Assembly: GCA_945862505.1 (NCBI GenBank) | Contig: CAMAYJ010000013.1 | Span: 1-40,267 of the forward strand | Reading direction: 5' to 3' | DNA: 40,267 nucleotides | Origin: Bifidobacterium breve | GTDB taxonomy: Bacteria > Actinomycetota > Acidimicrobiia > Acidimicrobiales > Acidimicrobilacustridaceae | Shown here: piece by piece, positions 16,614 to 24,670 of the stretch | Position numbering within the stretch: position 1 is the stretch's first letter | Layout of the letters: each line of letters begins with the position of its first letter | Position numbers and translations under genes: made by a program | Notes under the pieces: model-generated | Told to the model about the DNA's origin: nothing | The model's input: the letters and a program-made list of their open reading frames with translations, nothing else | Databases searched by the model: none

Positions 16614-17462
16614 ATGGGGTCAGAAAAGGTCGCAGTCGTCACCGGCGCAAGTCGGGGAATCGGTAAGGGAATTGCCCTCGAGTTGGGAGTTGCTGGTTTC
16701 ACGGTATACGTGACAGGAAGATCTGTGGATGCGGGAATGATCCCGGGCACGGTGGGGGAAACAGCGGCACAGATCGACGATCTAGGCGGACACGGAATTG
16801 CCATCGCTTGCGATCATCACGATGACGCTCAGGTGAAGGCAGTATTCGAGCGCGTTGAAAAAGAACACGGGCGCCTCGATGTTCTCGTCAACAACGTGTA
16901 TTCCGCGCCAGACCTTGTTCCGTGGCTAGGAAAAAAGTTCTGGGAACTTCCGATTGAGGCGTGGGATCAAGTCATCGACATCGGCACTCGTTCGCACTAT
17001 GTCGCGAGTGTTTTTGGAGCACCGTTGATGCTTGCGAATCGAAGCGGTCTCATCGTCAACGTGTCATCTTCGGGAGCGGTGAGTTACGGACATAATGTCG
17101 TTTACGGCGTTGGTAAGGCGGCTGTCGACAGGATGACCGCCGATATGGCAATTGAACTTCACGGAACTGGCGTCTCTGTGGTGTCGTTGTGGCCCGGGCT
17201 TGTGCGTACCGAACTTCTTGATCTGGGAGCGCAGACCGAGGGCGACGAGATATTCATCGAACTTCCTGGTGAAGGCCGCTTCGATCTTTCCGGCGCCGAG
17301 TCGCCGCGATTCCTCGGAAGAGCAGTTGTTGCTCTCTACGGATGTGCTGACATTGCCGAGCGTTCGGGTAAGCCATTTTCGTCAGCGGCCCTCGCCCGTG
17401 AACTTGGCTTCACTGATCTCGATGGAACAATCCACGAGGTGCTGCTTCGTCCAGACGCGTAA
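16614..17462 (+). CDS. Short-chain dehydrogenase/reductase, DHRS1-like
   Basis: The 282-residue SDR has TGASRGIGKGIA near residue 11, LVNNVY in place of NNAG around residue 92, a Ser in NVSSSG and YGVGK near residue 165. NNVY, the long insertion after it (PWLGKKFWELP) and LWPGLVRTELL after the active site are the pattern of the DHRS1 group, whose animal member reduces steroid and xenobiotic ketones. Substrate transfer from that is inference. The ATG follows GGGGGAGTGTC. A 99-base gap separates it from the next amidohydrolase gene on the same strand. Confidence 0.88.
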   Translation: MGSEKVAVVTGASRGIGKGIALELGVAGFTVYVTGRSVDAGMIPGTVGETAAQIDDLGGHGIAIACDHHDDAQVKAVFERVEKEHGRLDVLVNNVYSAPDLVPWLGKKFWELPIEAWDQVIDIGTRSHYVASVFGAPLMLANRSGLIVNVSSSGAVSYGHNVVYGVGKAAVDRMTADMAIELHGTGVSVVSLWPGLVRTELLDLGAQTEGDEIFIELPGEGRFDLSGAESPRFLGRAVVALYGCADIAERSGKPFSSAALARELGFTDLDGTIHEVLLRPDA

Positions 17463-17534
17463 TCACTCAAATAACGGTTTTAGGTTGCCTGCTGCGCTCG
17501 GGATCTGTTCACAGCAGCCATAGCTGGTGCAGAG

Positions 17535-17540
17535 TACGGT
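17535..17540 (+). promoter_or_regulatory. Possible -10 element TACGGT upstream of the amidohydrolase pair
   Basis: TACGGT fits TANNNT 21 nt before the GTG start at 17562, with GGGGA in the short leader. Just upstream a CTGCTG/CAGCAG repeat (17489-17517, 17-nt loop) may end the SDR transcript weakly. Confidence 0.3.
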
Positions 17541-17561
17541 CGTGAACGGAAGTGGGGACCT

Positions 17562-19259
17562 GTGAAGTTCGACCTTGTGATTCGTAACGGAAGTGTTATC
17601 GACGGTAGCGGGTCGTTAGCGGTCGTCGCCGATGTTGCAGTTTCCGATGGCCTGATTGCGCGCATCGGTGAGGTTCCCGAACGCGGACAAGTCGAGATCG
17701 ATGCTGCCGGTTACGTGGTCACTCCTGGCTTCATCGACGGTCATACCCATATGGATGCTCAAGTGTTCTGGGATTCCGCCGGAACGAATTCGTGTTGGCA
17801 TGGTGTGACGACAGTTGTGATGGGCAATTGTGGTTTCACTATTGCTCCCGTTCGTGCCGATAGTCATCATCTCGCAGTTCGATCGATCGAACGTTCCGAA
17901 GATATTTCTGCTGCAGCGATGGCGGCGGGCGTGCCCTGGGACTGGACCACGTTTGCCGAGTATCTCGACTCGATCGACCGCGTGCCAAAAGCAATCAACT
18001 ACGCCTCCAACATCGGTCACAGCGCGCTCCGCAGTTGGGCCATGGGCGAGCGAGCGTTTCATGAGCAAGCAGATGAGGCTGATCTTGAATGCATGAAGTC
18101 TGAACTCGCCGACGCATTGCGGGCCGGTGCATGGGGGTTTACGACTTCGCGCACGGTGCATCACATGACACCCGATGGTGAGCCAGTTGCATCGCGACTC
18201 GCTGAATGGTCTGAGGTGGAAGCACTCATCGATCTGATGGGCGATCTCGATGCAGGTGTTTTCCAGTTCGTAGAGGATCCGCCTTCCGATGCCGACCGCG
18301 CCGCCCGTGATCAGCAACTTGCCGAACTTGCCGCAAGGTCAGGAGTGCCGTTCATAATCGGAGCGACTTCGGGGTCAACTCGACCCCTCGAACTGATTTC
18401 CGCAACAAGATCGCTAGGCGGCACGATGACGGGGATGACTCATCCGCGCGGCATCGGCACGATGTCTTCGTTCAAAAGCCAATTGCCATTCGACACGCTG
18501 CCTGAATGGGCGCAAGCTAGAGCTGACGGACAGGAAGTCTTTTTTCAACGCCTTCGTGACCCTAAAACGCGTCTGGCGCTGATTGATGTCGCGCGTAACG
18601 CGCAGTACAGCGCAACCTTTGGGGGAGAGGCACGACCTCCGGTGTTCGAACGTATGCAGGTTCTCGAATCGCCGGTGCCACCTCATCGAACCGTCGCTGA
18701 AGTTGCTGCCGAACGAGGGATCGATCCGGTCGAAGCAATGGTCGATCTCGGCCTCGAAAGTAATTTCGAAGTGTTCTTTGTTCAGACGATGTCGTCATTC
18801 GACGAAGTAGCGGTAGTTCGATCAATGAAGTCGCCAGGAACGGTCATGACCTTCTCAGACTCGGGCGCTCACGTGAGTCAGATGTCCGACGCTTCGATCT
18901 TCACGCACCTTCTTGCCTATTGGGTTCGGGAGAGGGGCGAGTTCGCTCTCGAAGAAGCGGTTCAGATGATGACAAGCGCGCCCGCGCAAGCATGGGGCTT
19001 CACCGATCGCGGTGTTCTGCGAGAGGGATTGGCCGCGGACATCAATATTTTTGATCCAGGTACGGTCGCCCCGGCGCTCCCGACTCTTGCGCACGACTTG
19101 CCGTCAGGAGCTCGGCGGATTGTGCAGAAGGCAACAGGCTTTCTCGCCACGATCGTTGCGGGTGAGGTCACGGTTCGAGATGGTCAAAGCACGGGCGCAA
19201 CACCGGGACGTCTCTTGCGTGGTCAATCGCGCAACGAAAATCGAAAGGTCAGTAAATGA
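17562..19259 (+). CDS. D-aminoacylase-like amidohydrolase (PF07969 type), copy 3
   Basis: The 565-residue full-length paralogue starts at GTG 17562 after a GGGGA site. Metal-site residues visible are His61 and His63 in GHTHMD, Cys90 in MGNCG and the Asp in SDSGAH near residue 433. As in the other copies, the strand 5 and 6 His ligands are missing (VFQFVED and FIIGATSG at those places). It contains a longer central region than copy 1. Hydrolysis of a cyclic or N-acyl amide is the family expectation, but D-aminoacylase activity should not be assumed. Its stop overlaps the next gene's ATG by four bases, so it is coupled to a PF04909 amidohydrolase. Confidence 0.9.
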   Translation: MKFDLVIRNGSVIDGSGSLAVVADVAVSDGLIARIGEVPERGQVEIDAAGYVVTPGFIDGHTHMDAQVFWDSAGTNSCWHGVTTVVMGNCGFTIAPVRADSHHLAVRSIERSEDISAAAMAAGVPWDWTTFAEYLDSIDRVPKAINYASNIGHSALRSWAMGERAFHEQADEADLECMKSELADALRAGAWGFTTSRTVHHMTPDGEPVASRLAEWSEVEALIDLMGDLDAGVFQFVEDPPSDADRAARDQQLAELAARSGVPFIIGATSGSTRPLELISATRSLGGTMTGMTHPRGIGTMSSFKSQLPFDTLPEWAQARADGQEVFFQRLRDPKTRLALIDVARNAQYSATFGGEARPPVFERMQVLESPVPPHRTVAEVAAERGIDPVEAMVDLGLESNFEVFFVQTMSSFDEVAVVRSMKSPGTVMTFSDSGAHVSQMSDASIFTHLLAYWVRERGEFALEEAVQMMTSAPAQAWGFTDRGVLREGLAADINIFDPGTVAPALPTLAHDLPSGARRIVQKATGFLATIVAGEVTVRDGQSTGATPGRLLRGQSRNENRKVSK

Positions 19260-20479
19260 GCGATCTCCCTTGGGTCATTTCCGTCGACGATCATGTCGTC
19301 GAACCTAAAGATGTCTGGACCTCAAGATTGCCGAGTGCACTTCGTGATCGTGGACCGCATGTCGTCGAGGACACCTGCGAGATGACCTTTAATCCCGCAA
19401 CGGGAGCTCATAGCTTCGTCAAGGGAGGCAACGGTCCGATTGCTGATTGGTGGGTGTATGGCGATGCGCTGCGCCCAATCCCGCAAGTGATGGCGTGTGC
19501 CGGCAGTAAGCCAGAGGATTTCACTCTGCAACCAATTCCATTTTCAGAGATGCGCCCGGGTTGTTATGACCGAGAGGCGCGAATCGCAGACATGGATATC
19601 AACCATGTCGAGCGATCACTTTGCTTCCCCACCTTTCCTCGATTCGCTGGTCAGATGTTCTATGAGTCACCTGACAAGGAAGTCGCACTTCTGTCGGTTC
19701 GGGCGTTTAACGATTGGATGATCGACGAGTGGTGTGGTCCGAGCGGGGGTCGACTCATTCCACTATGCATCGTTCCGTTATGGAACGCACAACTTGCGGC
19801 GACCGAAGTACGTCGCATTGCCGCGGCGGGCTGTCGCGCGATCACATTCCCTGAATTGCCAACCTTTCTGGGACTCCCATCAATCCACGATCGAGATCAC
19901 TTTTGGGAGCCTCTGTGGCAGGCCTGCAATGACACTGGGGTGACGATCCATATGCATATTGGTTCCGGTTCGAAAATGCCTCAGACGAGCATCGACGCGC
20001 CCTCTGGCGTCGGTGTAGCAGTGACGTCGATCAATGCATTCATGGCGTTGGCTGATTGGTTGCTGTCGGGAGTGCTAGCTCGATATCCGAATCTGAAGAT
20101 CGCATTCTCCGAAAGCCAAGTTGGTTGGATGCCGTACGTCTTCGAACGTTGCGATCGCGTCTTTCTGCAGAGTTCCGGTTGGTGCGAAATCGATCCATCG
20201 GTAACCGAATTACCGTCTTCCTACGTCCCGGGTCGCGTCTATGGGTGCTTCTTCGACGACATGGTTGGAATCGAAACTCGCCATCTCATCGGCGTCACCC
20301 AAATGCTGTTTGAGACTGACTATCCACATCAAGATTCCACCTGGCCGAATACGCCTGATGTGGTCGCTCGGATCGCCGAGCGTGTGAGTGCTCGTGAACT
20401 CGAGATGATGGTACGCACGAACGCCATCGACCTGTTGGGTCTCGATCCAGTCAGTTTGGTTCCTGCCGGATTGGGCTAG
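19256..20479 (+). CDS. PF04909-type amidohydrolase (ACMSD-like TIM barrel)
   Basis: The 407-residue paralogue of 10812-12104 has SVDDHVVEP at residues 9-17 (Asp11, Asp12, His13, Glu16), His residues in TIHMHIGSGS near residue 235 and the catalytic Asp in FETDYPHQDSTWP near residue 350. The fold uses one divalent metal to hydrolyse or decarboxylate ring-type acids. ATGA overlap with the preceding D-aminoacylase-like gene means the two are made together, so consecutive hydrolytic steps on one substrate are likely. It ends 75 bases before the convergent SMP-30 gene, with a strong hairpin between. Confidence 0.9.
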   Translation: MSDLPWVISVDDHVVEPKDVWTSRLPSALRDRGPHVVEDTCEMTFNPATGAHSFVKGGNGPIADWWVYGDALRPIPQVMACAGSKPEDFTLQPIPFSEMRPGCYDREARIADMDINHVERSLCFPTFPRFAGQMFYESPDKEVALLSVRAFNDWMIDEWCGPSGGRLIPLCIVPLWNAQLAATEVRRIAAAGCRAITFPELPTFLGLPSIHDRDHFWEPLWQACNDTGVTIHMHIGSGSKMPQTSIDAPSGVGVAVTSINAFMALADWLLSGVLARYPNLKIAFSESQVGWMPYVFERCDRVFLQSSGWCEIDPSVTELPSSYVPGRVYGCFFDDMVGIETRHLIGVTQMLFETDYPHQDSTWPNTPDVVARIAERVSARELEMMVRTNAIDLLGLDPVSLVPAGLG

Positions 20480-20517
20480 GCGTCACCGATGGAAGAGATG
20501 GTCGAGAAGGCCTTCTT

Positions 20518-20545
20518 CAGATATCGGAGCGAACTCTGATATCTG
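20518..20545. terminator. Long hairpin between convergent genes
   Basis: CAGATATC (20518-20525) and GATATCTG (20538-20545) are perfect complements. The inner bases GGAG/CTCT continue the stem through one G-U pair to a CGAA tetraloop, giving about 12 bp. It sits between the convergent amidohydrolase and SMP-30 genes and reads equally on both strands, so it may end both transcripts although neither side has a T tract. Confidence 0.55.
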
Positions 20546-20554
20546 TCCCGTGGT

Positions 20555-21433
20555 TCACGGTCTTCCCACTCCAGGAATCTCGACGTCAATCGCAGCGATG
20601 ATTCCCGAAGGCGACTTTCGAACTTCGTCACGCCTCCAATCGGCAGCGGCGCAGATGAGGAGCGTTCGTCGATCGACTCCGCCGAGCACACACGCGACAG
20701 GGATCAGTCCGTCGATTCGATACTCGTGTGTCGTCTCGCCACCAGGAAGAGCGCGAAAGACGCGAGCCCCAATTGGGTCGGCTACCCAGACTGCGCCTTC
20801 GGCATCGAGGCAAATGCCGTCGGGTGGCGCAAACGGTGGACCACCACTCGATGGTTGTAGCGACGCGTAGATGCGTCGGTTGGAAAGTGTTCCGTCGGCG
20901 GCCCGGTCGAATGCGCTGATGCGAGCGGCGGCACTTTCCGCAATAAGGAGCGTGTGTTCATCGGGAGTGAGGATGTGCCCGTTCGGCGATTCCAATTCGT
21001 CGGCGGCGACAAACCAGGAGCCATCAGCGTGCACAGCAATGGTTTGGCCAGGGCACCGCTTGCCGCCTTCTTGAATGCGGTGGCCCATGTCGCCGACATA
21101 CGCCGTGCCATCGCTAGTCACGATCATGTCGTTGAGCGAACCCCGGGCGACAGAGGACAGATCTGCATGAACAGCCATGACTCCGTCACTGGTAATTGTT
21201 CGGAGTTGCTGTGTCTCCATCGCAACGATCAGCAGGCTCCCATCGGGAAGCCAACCCAACCCCGACGGTTCATCGTCGATCATCTCCGCCTCGGTTCGAA
21301 GGTCGCCCTCAAGGTCGGTGGAGATCACTCGGTGGCCGTGCATATCGCTGAACCACAGTCGTTGGTTCTGCCAGCGCGGACCTTCTCCGAACCAAAGGCC
21401 ATCAAGAACTATTCGATGTGCCATATCCCCCAT
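20555..21433 (-). CDS. SMP-30/gluconolactonase/LRE family lactonase
   Basis: The 292-residue six-bladed beta-propeller protein has metal-ligand candidates in family order: Glu in FGEGPRW (near residue 17), Asn in SLNDM (about 99), Asn in ESPNGH (about 149) and Asp in PPDGIC (about 204). Members hydrolyse sugar or other lactones with a divalent metal. In this setting it could open lactones made by a Baeyer-Villiger enzyme such as the one at 22889, although the two are not in one operon. The ATG at 21433 is supported by TACGAT six bases upstream. A second in-frame ATG lies at 21424. No signal peptide is seen. Confidence 0.88.
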   Translation of the reverse strand: MGDMAHRIVLDGLWFGEGPRWQNQRLWFSDMHGHRVISTDLEGDLRTEAEMIDDEPSGLGWLPDGSLLIVAMETQQLRTITSDGVMAVHADLSSVARGSLNDMIVTSDGTAYVGDMGHRIQEGGKRCPGQTIAVHADGSWFVAADELESPNGHILTPDEHTLLIAESAAARISAFDRAADGTLSNRRIYASLQPSSGGPPFAPPDGICLDAEGAVWVADPIGARVFRALPGGETTHEYRIDGLIPVACVLGGVDRRTLLICAAADWRRDEVRKSPSGIIAAIDVEIPGVGRP

Positions 21434-21759
21434 GGTCTGATCGTAATGAGCCCTCCGGCCGAGAGAGCGAGCACAGACGTCCAGTTGTCATGGCGGGAAT
21501 TGAGAGGTCCCGAACGCCCATATCGCTGTTCGGCAGAGGAACTGGTCGCTGAGATCGCCTCGCGCGTGGCGATCGCGAGCCCATCAGCTAGATCATGGGA
21601 CCAAGGGTCCGCTTGCGTTGCGGCAGATTGGAGGTTCTGTAAAGATTCTGGAACATGGAATCAGGAGCATCGCCCCAGCGTCGGGGCCCGATCCTTGCCG
21701 AGCAATCCGGCAATTCCGGCCCTCTGGGGTGCGCGCGAGGCACGGCAAAGGGTGGCAAG
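21434..21759 (+). promoter_or_regulatory. 326-base region with promoter and structured leader of the NlpC/P60 gene
   Basis: TTGCGG (21618-21623) and TAAAGA (21640-21645) with a 16-nt spacer look like a promoter, so transcription would begin near 21652. The leader of about 105 nt then holds a GCCCC/GGGGC hairpin (21672-21687). A branched fold follows, in which TTGCCG (21695-21700) pairs with CGGCAA (21743-21748) and encloses CCGG/CCGG and CCTC/GAGG stems, ending against the AAAGGG ribosome-binding site. A five-bp GGACC/GGTCC stem lies just upstream of the promoter. Nothing else is recognisable in 21446-21600. The frame is also open from ATG 21655, so part could instead be coding. Confidence 0.4.
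21440..21445 (-). promoter_or_regulatory. -10 element TACGAT of a leaderless promoter (SMP-30 gene)
   Basis: TACGAT fits TANNNT and ends exactly 6 nt before the ATG at 21433. The spacing matches the other leaderless starts here. Confidence 0.45.
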
Positions 21760-22857
21760 GTGTTCGAAGTGAAACGATCCAAGTTCTCGGTGCGTTCGGT
21801 TCTCGTCACGCTTGCAGCAGTTTTCGCGGTGCTCGCCGGTGCGATCGTTGTGGCTCCCGCTGGAGCAGACCCCATCGCTGACAAAAAAGCCGAGGCTGCG
21901 CAGATCGGAGCTCAGCTCGCGCAGCTCCAGGACCGCCAGCAAGAACTTAATGGTCAGTTTGAACAGGCCAACTATGAGTTGAGTTTGGCCCAAGAAAAAG
22001 TTGCGGCCGCCAAAACTCTTGCCGCCCAAACCGCGATTGAAGCGGACAAGCGCCGCGCAGACCTTCGCAACTATGCCGTTGCCGCCTATCAAACTGGCAA
22101 CGACAGCCCCGAGTTCGATGCGCTCATTACCAACGATGCCGGCACGGGTGTTCAGAAGCGTTCCTATCTGCAGTCGATTTCAGGCAGTCGCCAGGATCTC
22201 GTTGATGCTCTTAATGCCGCTCGCCAGAAGGCTGAGGAAGACGGGGTTCGACTGAAGGCCGCCGAAGATGTTTCGTCAGCGAAAGCTGCCGAGATTGAAC
22301 AACTCAGGAAGGCTGCTGACGATGCCACGAAGCAGCAAGCGGCGCTCAACGCGAAGGTGCAGGGTGAACTAAAGGTTCTTGTTGACGCCGAGAAGGCTCG
22401 TATTGCTGCAGCTGCAGCAGCGGCAGCAGCCGCTCGGGCCGCAGCCAACCCGGCGGTCGGGCGCCAGCCTGCAGCCCCAAACCCCAACCCCGGACAAGTT
22501 CGGCCAGAGGTCTCCGGGGCGATTGCTGCGGGGCGCACAAAGTTGGGTGCAGGGTATGTTTGGGCCGCTGAAGGACCAGACGTCTTCGACTGTTCTGGAT
22601 TTGTTCGTTGGTCATTCCTGCAGGTAGGTATCTCCCTGCAGCACTACAGCGGAGCGATGTATCAGTCGACGATCCGTATCTCGGAATCACAGTTGCAACC
22701 AGGCGATCTCGTATTCTGGGGTCCTGGTGGTTCGGCTCATGTCGCCATCTACATCGGTGGTAACCAGATTCTGCACACCGCTCGTGGCGTTGCGGTCACC
22801 TCCATGAATGGCTGGTGGACGTACGGCCCGATTATGACGTTTGGTCGCATACCCTAA
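21760..22857 (+). CDS. Secreted NlpC/P60 peptidoglycan endopeptidase with coiled coil (RipA-like)
   Basis: From GTG 21760 the 365-residue product has a signal peptide (basic KRSKFSVR, hydrophobic stretch about 13-32, cleavage near AGADP), a long coiled coil (about 38-225), an Ala-rich and Pro-rich linker (about 213-245) and a C-terminal NlpC/P60 domain. The catalytic residues are Cys278 in FDCSGF, His327 in SAHVAIY and a third polar residue near His339. It should cleave peptide stems of peptidoglycan during division or growth. In this family the coiled coil often controls the domain. The start is chosen because AAAGGG lies seven bases upstream and the signal peptide follows. GTG 21769 is also possible, and ATG 21655 would add 35 odd residues. 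Confidence 0.85.
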   Translation: MFEVKRSKFSVRSVLVTLAAVFAVLAGAIVVAPAGADPIADKKAEAAQIGAQLAQLQDRQQELNGQFEQANYELSLAQEKVAAAKTLAAQTAIEADKRRADLRNYAVAAYQTGNDSPEFDALITNDAGTGVQKRSYLQSISGSRQDLVDALNAARQKAEEDGVRLKAAEDVSSAKAAEIEQLRKAADDATKQQAALNAKVQGELKVLVDAEKARIAAAAAAAAAARAAANPAVGRQPAAPNPNPGQVRPEVSGAIAAGRTKLGAGYVWAAEGPDVFDCSGFVRWSFLQVGISLQHYSGAMYQSTIRISESQLQPGDLVFWGPGGSAHVAIYIGGNQILHTARGVAVTSMNGWWTYGPIMTFGRIP

Positions 22858-22888
22858 AGCAACAATTCAGAGTGAAATCTGATGCTGA

Positions 22889-24508
22889 TTAGTGGAGGAA
22901 TGTAAATCCACGGTAGTTATCGCTCGCAACCTCGTCGCAGATATCGCGGTAGGGGCCAACGCCAGCGATGTAGGGCATGAACACTCGGGGTTTGCCGGGT
23001 ACATTGGCACCGAGATACCAAGAGTTGCCTTGTGGGAAGAGTGTGAAATTCGCGATCTCATTGACATGAGCAACCCAAGCCTCTTGTGAAGCATGGTCGG
23101 CATTCATTTCCCGGTAATCATGATCCGCCATCCATGCCATCGCATCGGTGGCCCATTCAACATGCTGCTCGATACTCACAATCATGTTCGTCATGACCGA
23201 CGGGCTACCCGGCGCAGTGATCATGAACAGATTTGGAAAGCCGTGGGACGCAATACCGAGGTACGTGCGAGGACCAGCAGCCCACTCTTCTCGCAGTGTG
23301 CGACCCTCCTCACCGACGATCAACGGATTCACCAGTGGTCCAGTCATTGCGTCAAAACCGGTTGCAAACACGATCGCATCGAATTCATGAAGCGTGTCGG
23401 TCGTCTCAACGCCGCCGCCGACGATCTGCGTGATCGGCGTTGACTGCAGGTCGACGAGAGTGACGTTGGAGCGGTTAAAGGTCTCGAAGTATCCAGTGTC
23501 GAGGCAAAGTCGCTTCGCACCCACTGGGTAGGTTCTGGGACACAACAATTCGGCAGTGACGGGGTCAGTCACGATCGACCGAATTCGATCTCGTAGATAA
23601 TCGGCGACGACTGCATTGGCGGCCGGATCGATCATGACGTCGTTGAATGATCCGAGGAATCCAAACAGGAAGCCTTCGTCCCAAATTGCATCGAATCGGA
23701 GCGTCCGCTCGTCAGCAACGACTTCGTGGGCAGACTGCTCGGGTTGCGGGCCAACGATTCCACCGAAGGAACTTCGCTGTTCGGCTCTGTGCTCGCGGTA
23801 GCGATGCTTCAGTGTCGCAACTTCTTCGGCGTCGAGTGGCGAGTTCTGAGCGGGGACGGCGAAATTTGGTGTTCGTTGGAAGACAGTGAGTTGGGCTGCC
23901 TGTTCGGCGATAAGCGGGATGCTCTGAACGCCTGAAGATCCTGTGCCGATGACAGCGACGCGTTTGTCGGTGAGGTCGACACCTTTATGAGGCCACTGAG
24001 AGGTGTGCAGTATCTGCCCTGCGAATGAATCAATGCCTGCGATCTCAGGGTCTTTCGCGGCAGACAGCGCACCGACTGCCATCACGAGAAATTGTGATGT
24101 CCAGCGGTCGCCATGGTTGGTCTCGACTGTCCAATTCTGATCTGTCGAGTCCCAGGTTGCACCGACCATTCGAGTGTTGAATCGAATATTGCTTCGTAGG
24201 CGGAAGCGATCGGCAACGTGGTTGACGTACGAAAGAATTTCGGGCTGCGTCGCGTACTTTTCGGACCAGTCCCAGTCCTGCTCGAGATCAGGATCAAAGG
24301 AGAAGGAGTAATCAAGCGAGCGGATGTCGCAACGGGCGCCGGGATAGCGATTCCACCACCAAGTGCCGCCGACGTCTCCTGCCGCTTCGATGCCCACAGA
24401 CTGCAGTCCCATGGCACGTAAGCGATGATGCATGTAGAGGCCGGCAAACCCAGCCCCGATGACAACGACGTCGGTGGATCCTGTCTCGGCTGGCCTTGAC
24501 GGTGGCAT
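22889..24508 (-). CDS. Flavin-binding Baeyer-Villiger-type monooxygenase
   Basis: From ATG 24506-24508 the product has 539 residues. It has the FAD loop GAGFAG (18-23), the BVMO segment GGTWWWNRYPGARCD (47-61), the fingerprint FAGQILHTSQWP (162-173) matching FxGxxxHxxxWP, and the NADPH loop GTGSSG (188-193). It should insert oxygen next to a ketone to give an ester or lactone, as in cyclohexanone or steroid monooxygenases. GGGGGA with three bases to the ATG decides the start over the TTG at 24532. It is divergent from a P450 gene and shares its 162-base control region. Confidence 0.93.
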   Translation of the reverse strand: MPPSRPAETGSTDVVVIGAGFAGLYMHHRLRAMGLQSVGIEAAGDVGGTWWWNRYPGARCDIRSLDYSFSFDPDLEQDWDWSEKYATQPEILSYVNHVADRFRLRSNIRFNTRMVGATWDSTDQNWTVETNHGDRWTSQFLVMAVGALSAAKDPEIAGIDSFAGQILHTSQWPHKGVDLTDKRVAVIGTGSSGVQSIPLIAEQAAQLTVFQRTPNFAVPAQNSPLDAEEVATLKHRYREHRAEQRSSFGGIVGPQPEQSAHEVVADERTLRFDAIWDEGFLFGFLGSFNDVMIDPAANAVVADYLRDRIRSIVTDPVTAELLCPRTYPVGAKRLCLDTGYFETFNRSNVTLVDLQSTPITQIVGGGVETTDTLHEFDAIVFATGFDAMTGPLVNPLIVGEEGRTLREEWAAGPRTYLGIASHGFPNLFMITAPGSPSVMTNMIVSIEQHVEWATDAMAWMADHDYREMNADHASQEAWVAHVNEIANFTLFPQGNSWYLGANVPGKPRVFMPYIAGVGPYRDICDEVASDNYRGFTFLH

Positions 24509-24534
24509 GCGTCCCCCTGACTCCGTGTCCAACG

Positions 24535-24549
24535 TGAACTACGTGTTCA
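24535..24549. promoter_or_regulatory. Palindromic operator candidate TGAAC-N5-GTTCA
   Basis: A 15-base site with perfect five-base arms around TACGT lies in the divergent BVMO/P450 region, 26 bases upstream of the BVMO start. Its size and symmetry suit a TetR- or GntR-type dimer. No regulator gene is adjacent, so the binding protein is unknown. Confidence 0.35.
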
Positions 24550-24670
24550 TCAGTCAAGTGTCGATGCGGCTGGCAAGCAAGTGACGACGGCCATTCCCGG
24601 AAGGTGTTTCTTGAGACACGGTTCTAGGTAAGACTCATCATCGGCATTGGAAGTCTTTTTAGGAGGGGCG

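Noticed and set aside
16481-16804. N-terminal extension of the amidohydrolase to 16804
   Set aside because: The extra 108 residues are Pro/Arg-rich, overlap the divergent SDR and its promoter, and homologues begin at [11 protein letters not shown]-type starts.
17489-17517. Terminator between the SDR and amidohydrolase copy 3
   Set aside because: Only a 6-bp CTGCTG/CAGCAG stem with a 17-nt loop and no T tract; too weak to list as a terminator.
21640-21759. c-di-AMP (ydaO-type) riboswitch before the NlpC/P60 gene
   Set aside because: The leader is short and I do not find the conserved blocks of that class. Only generic hairpins are supported, so no riboswitch class is named.
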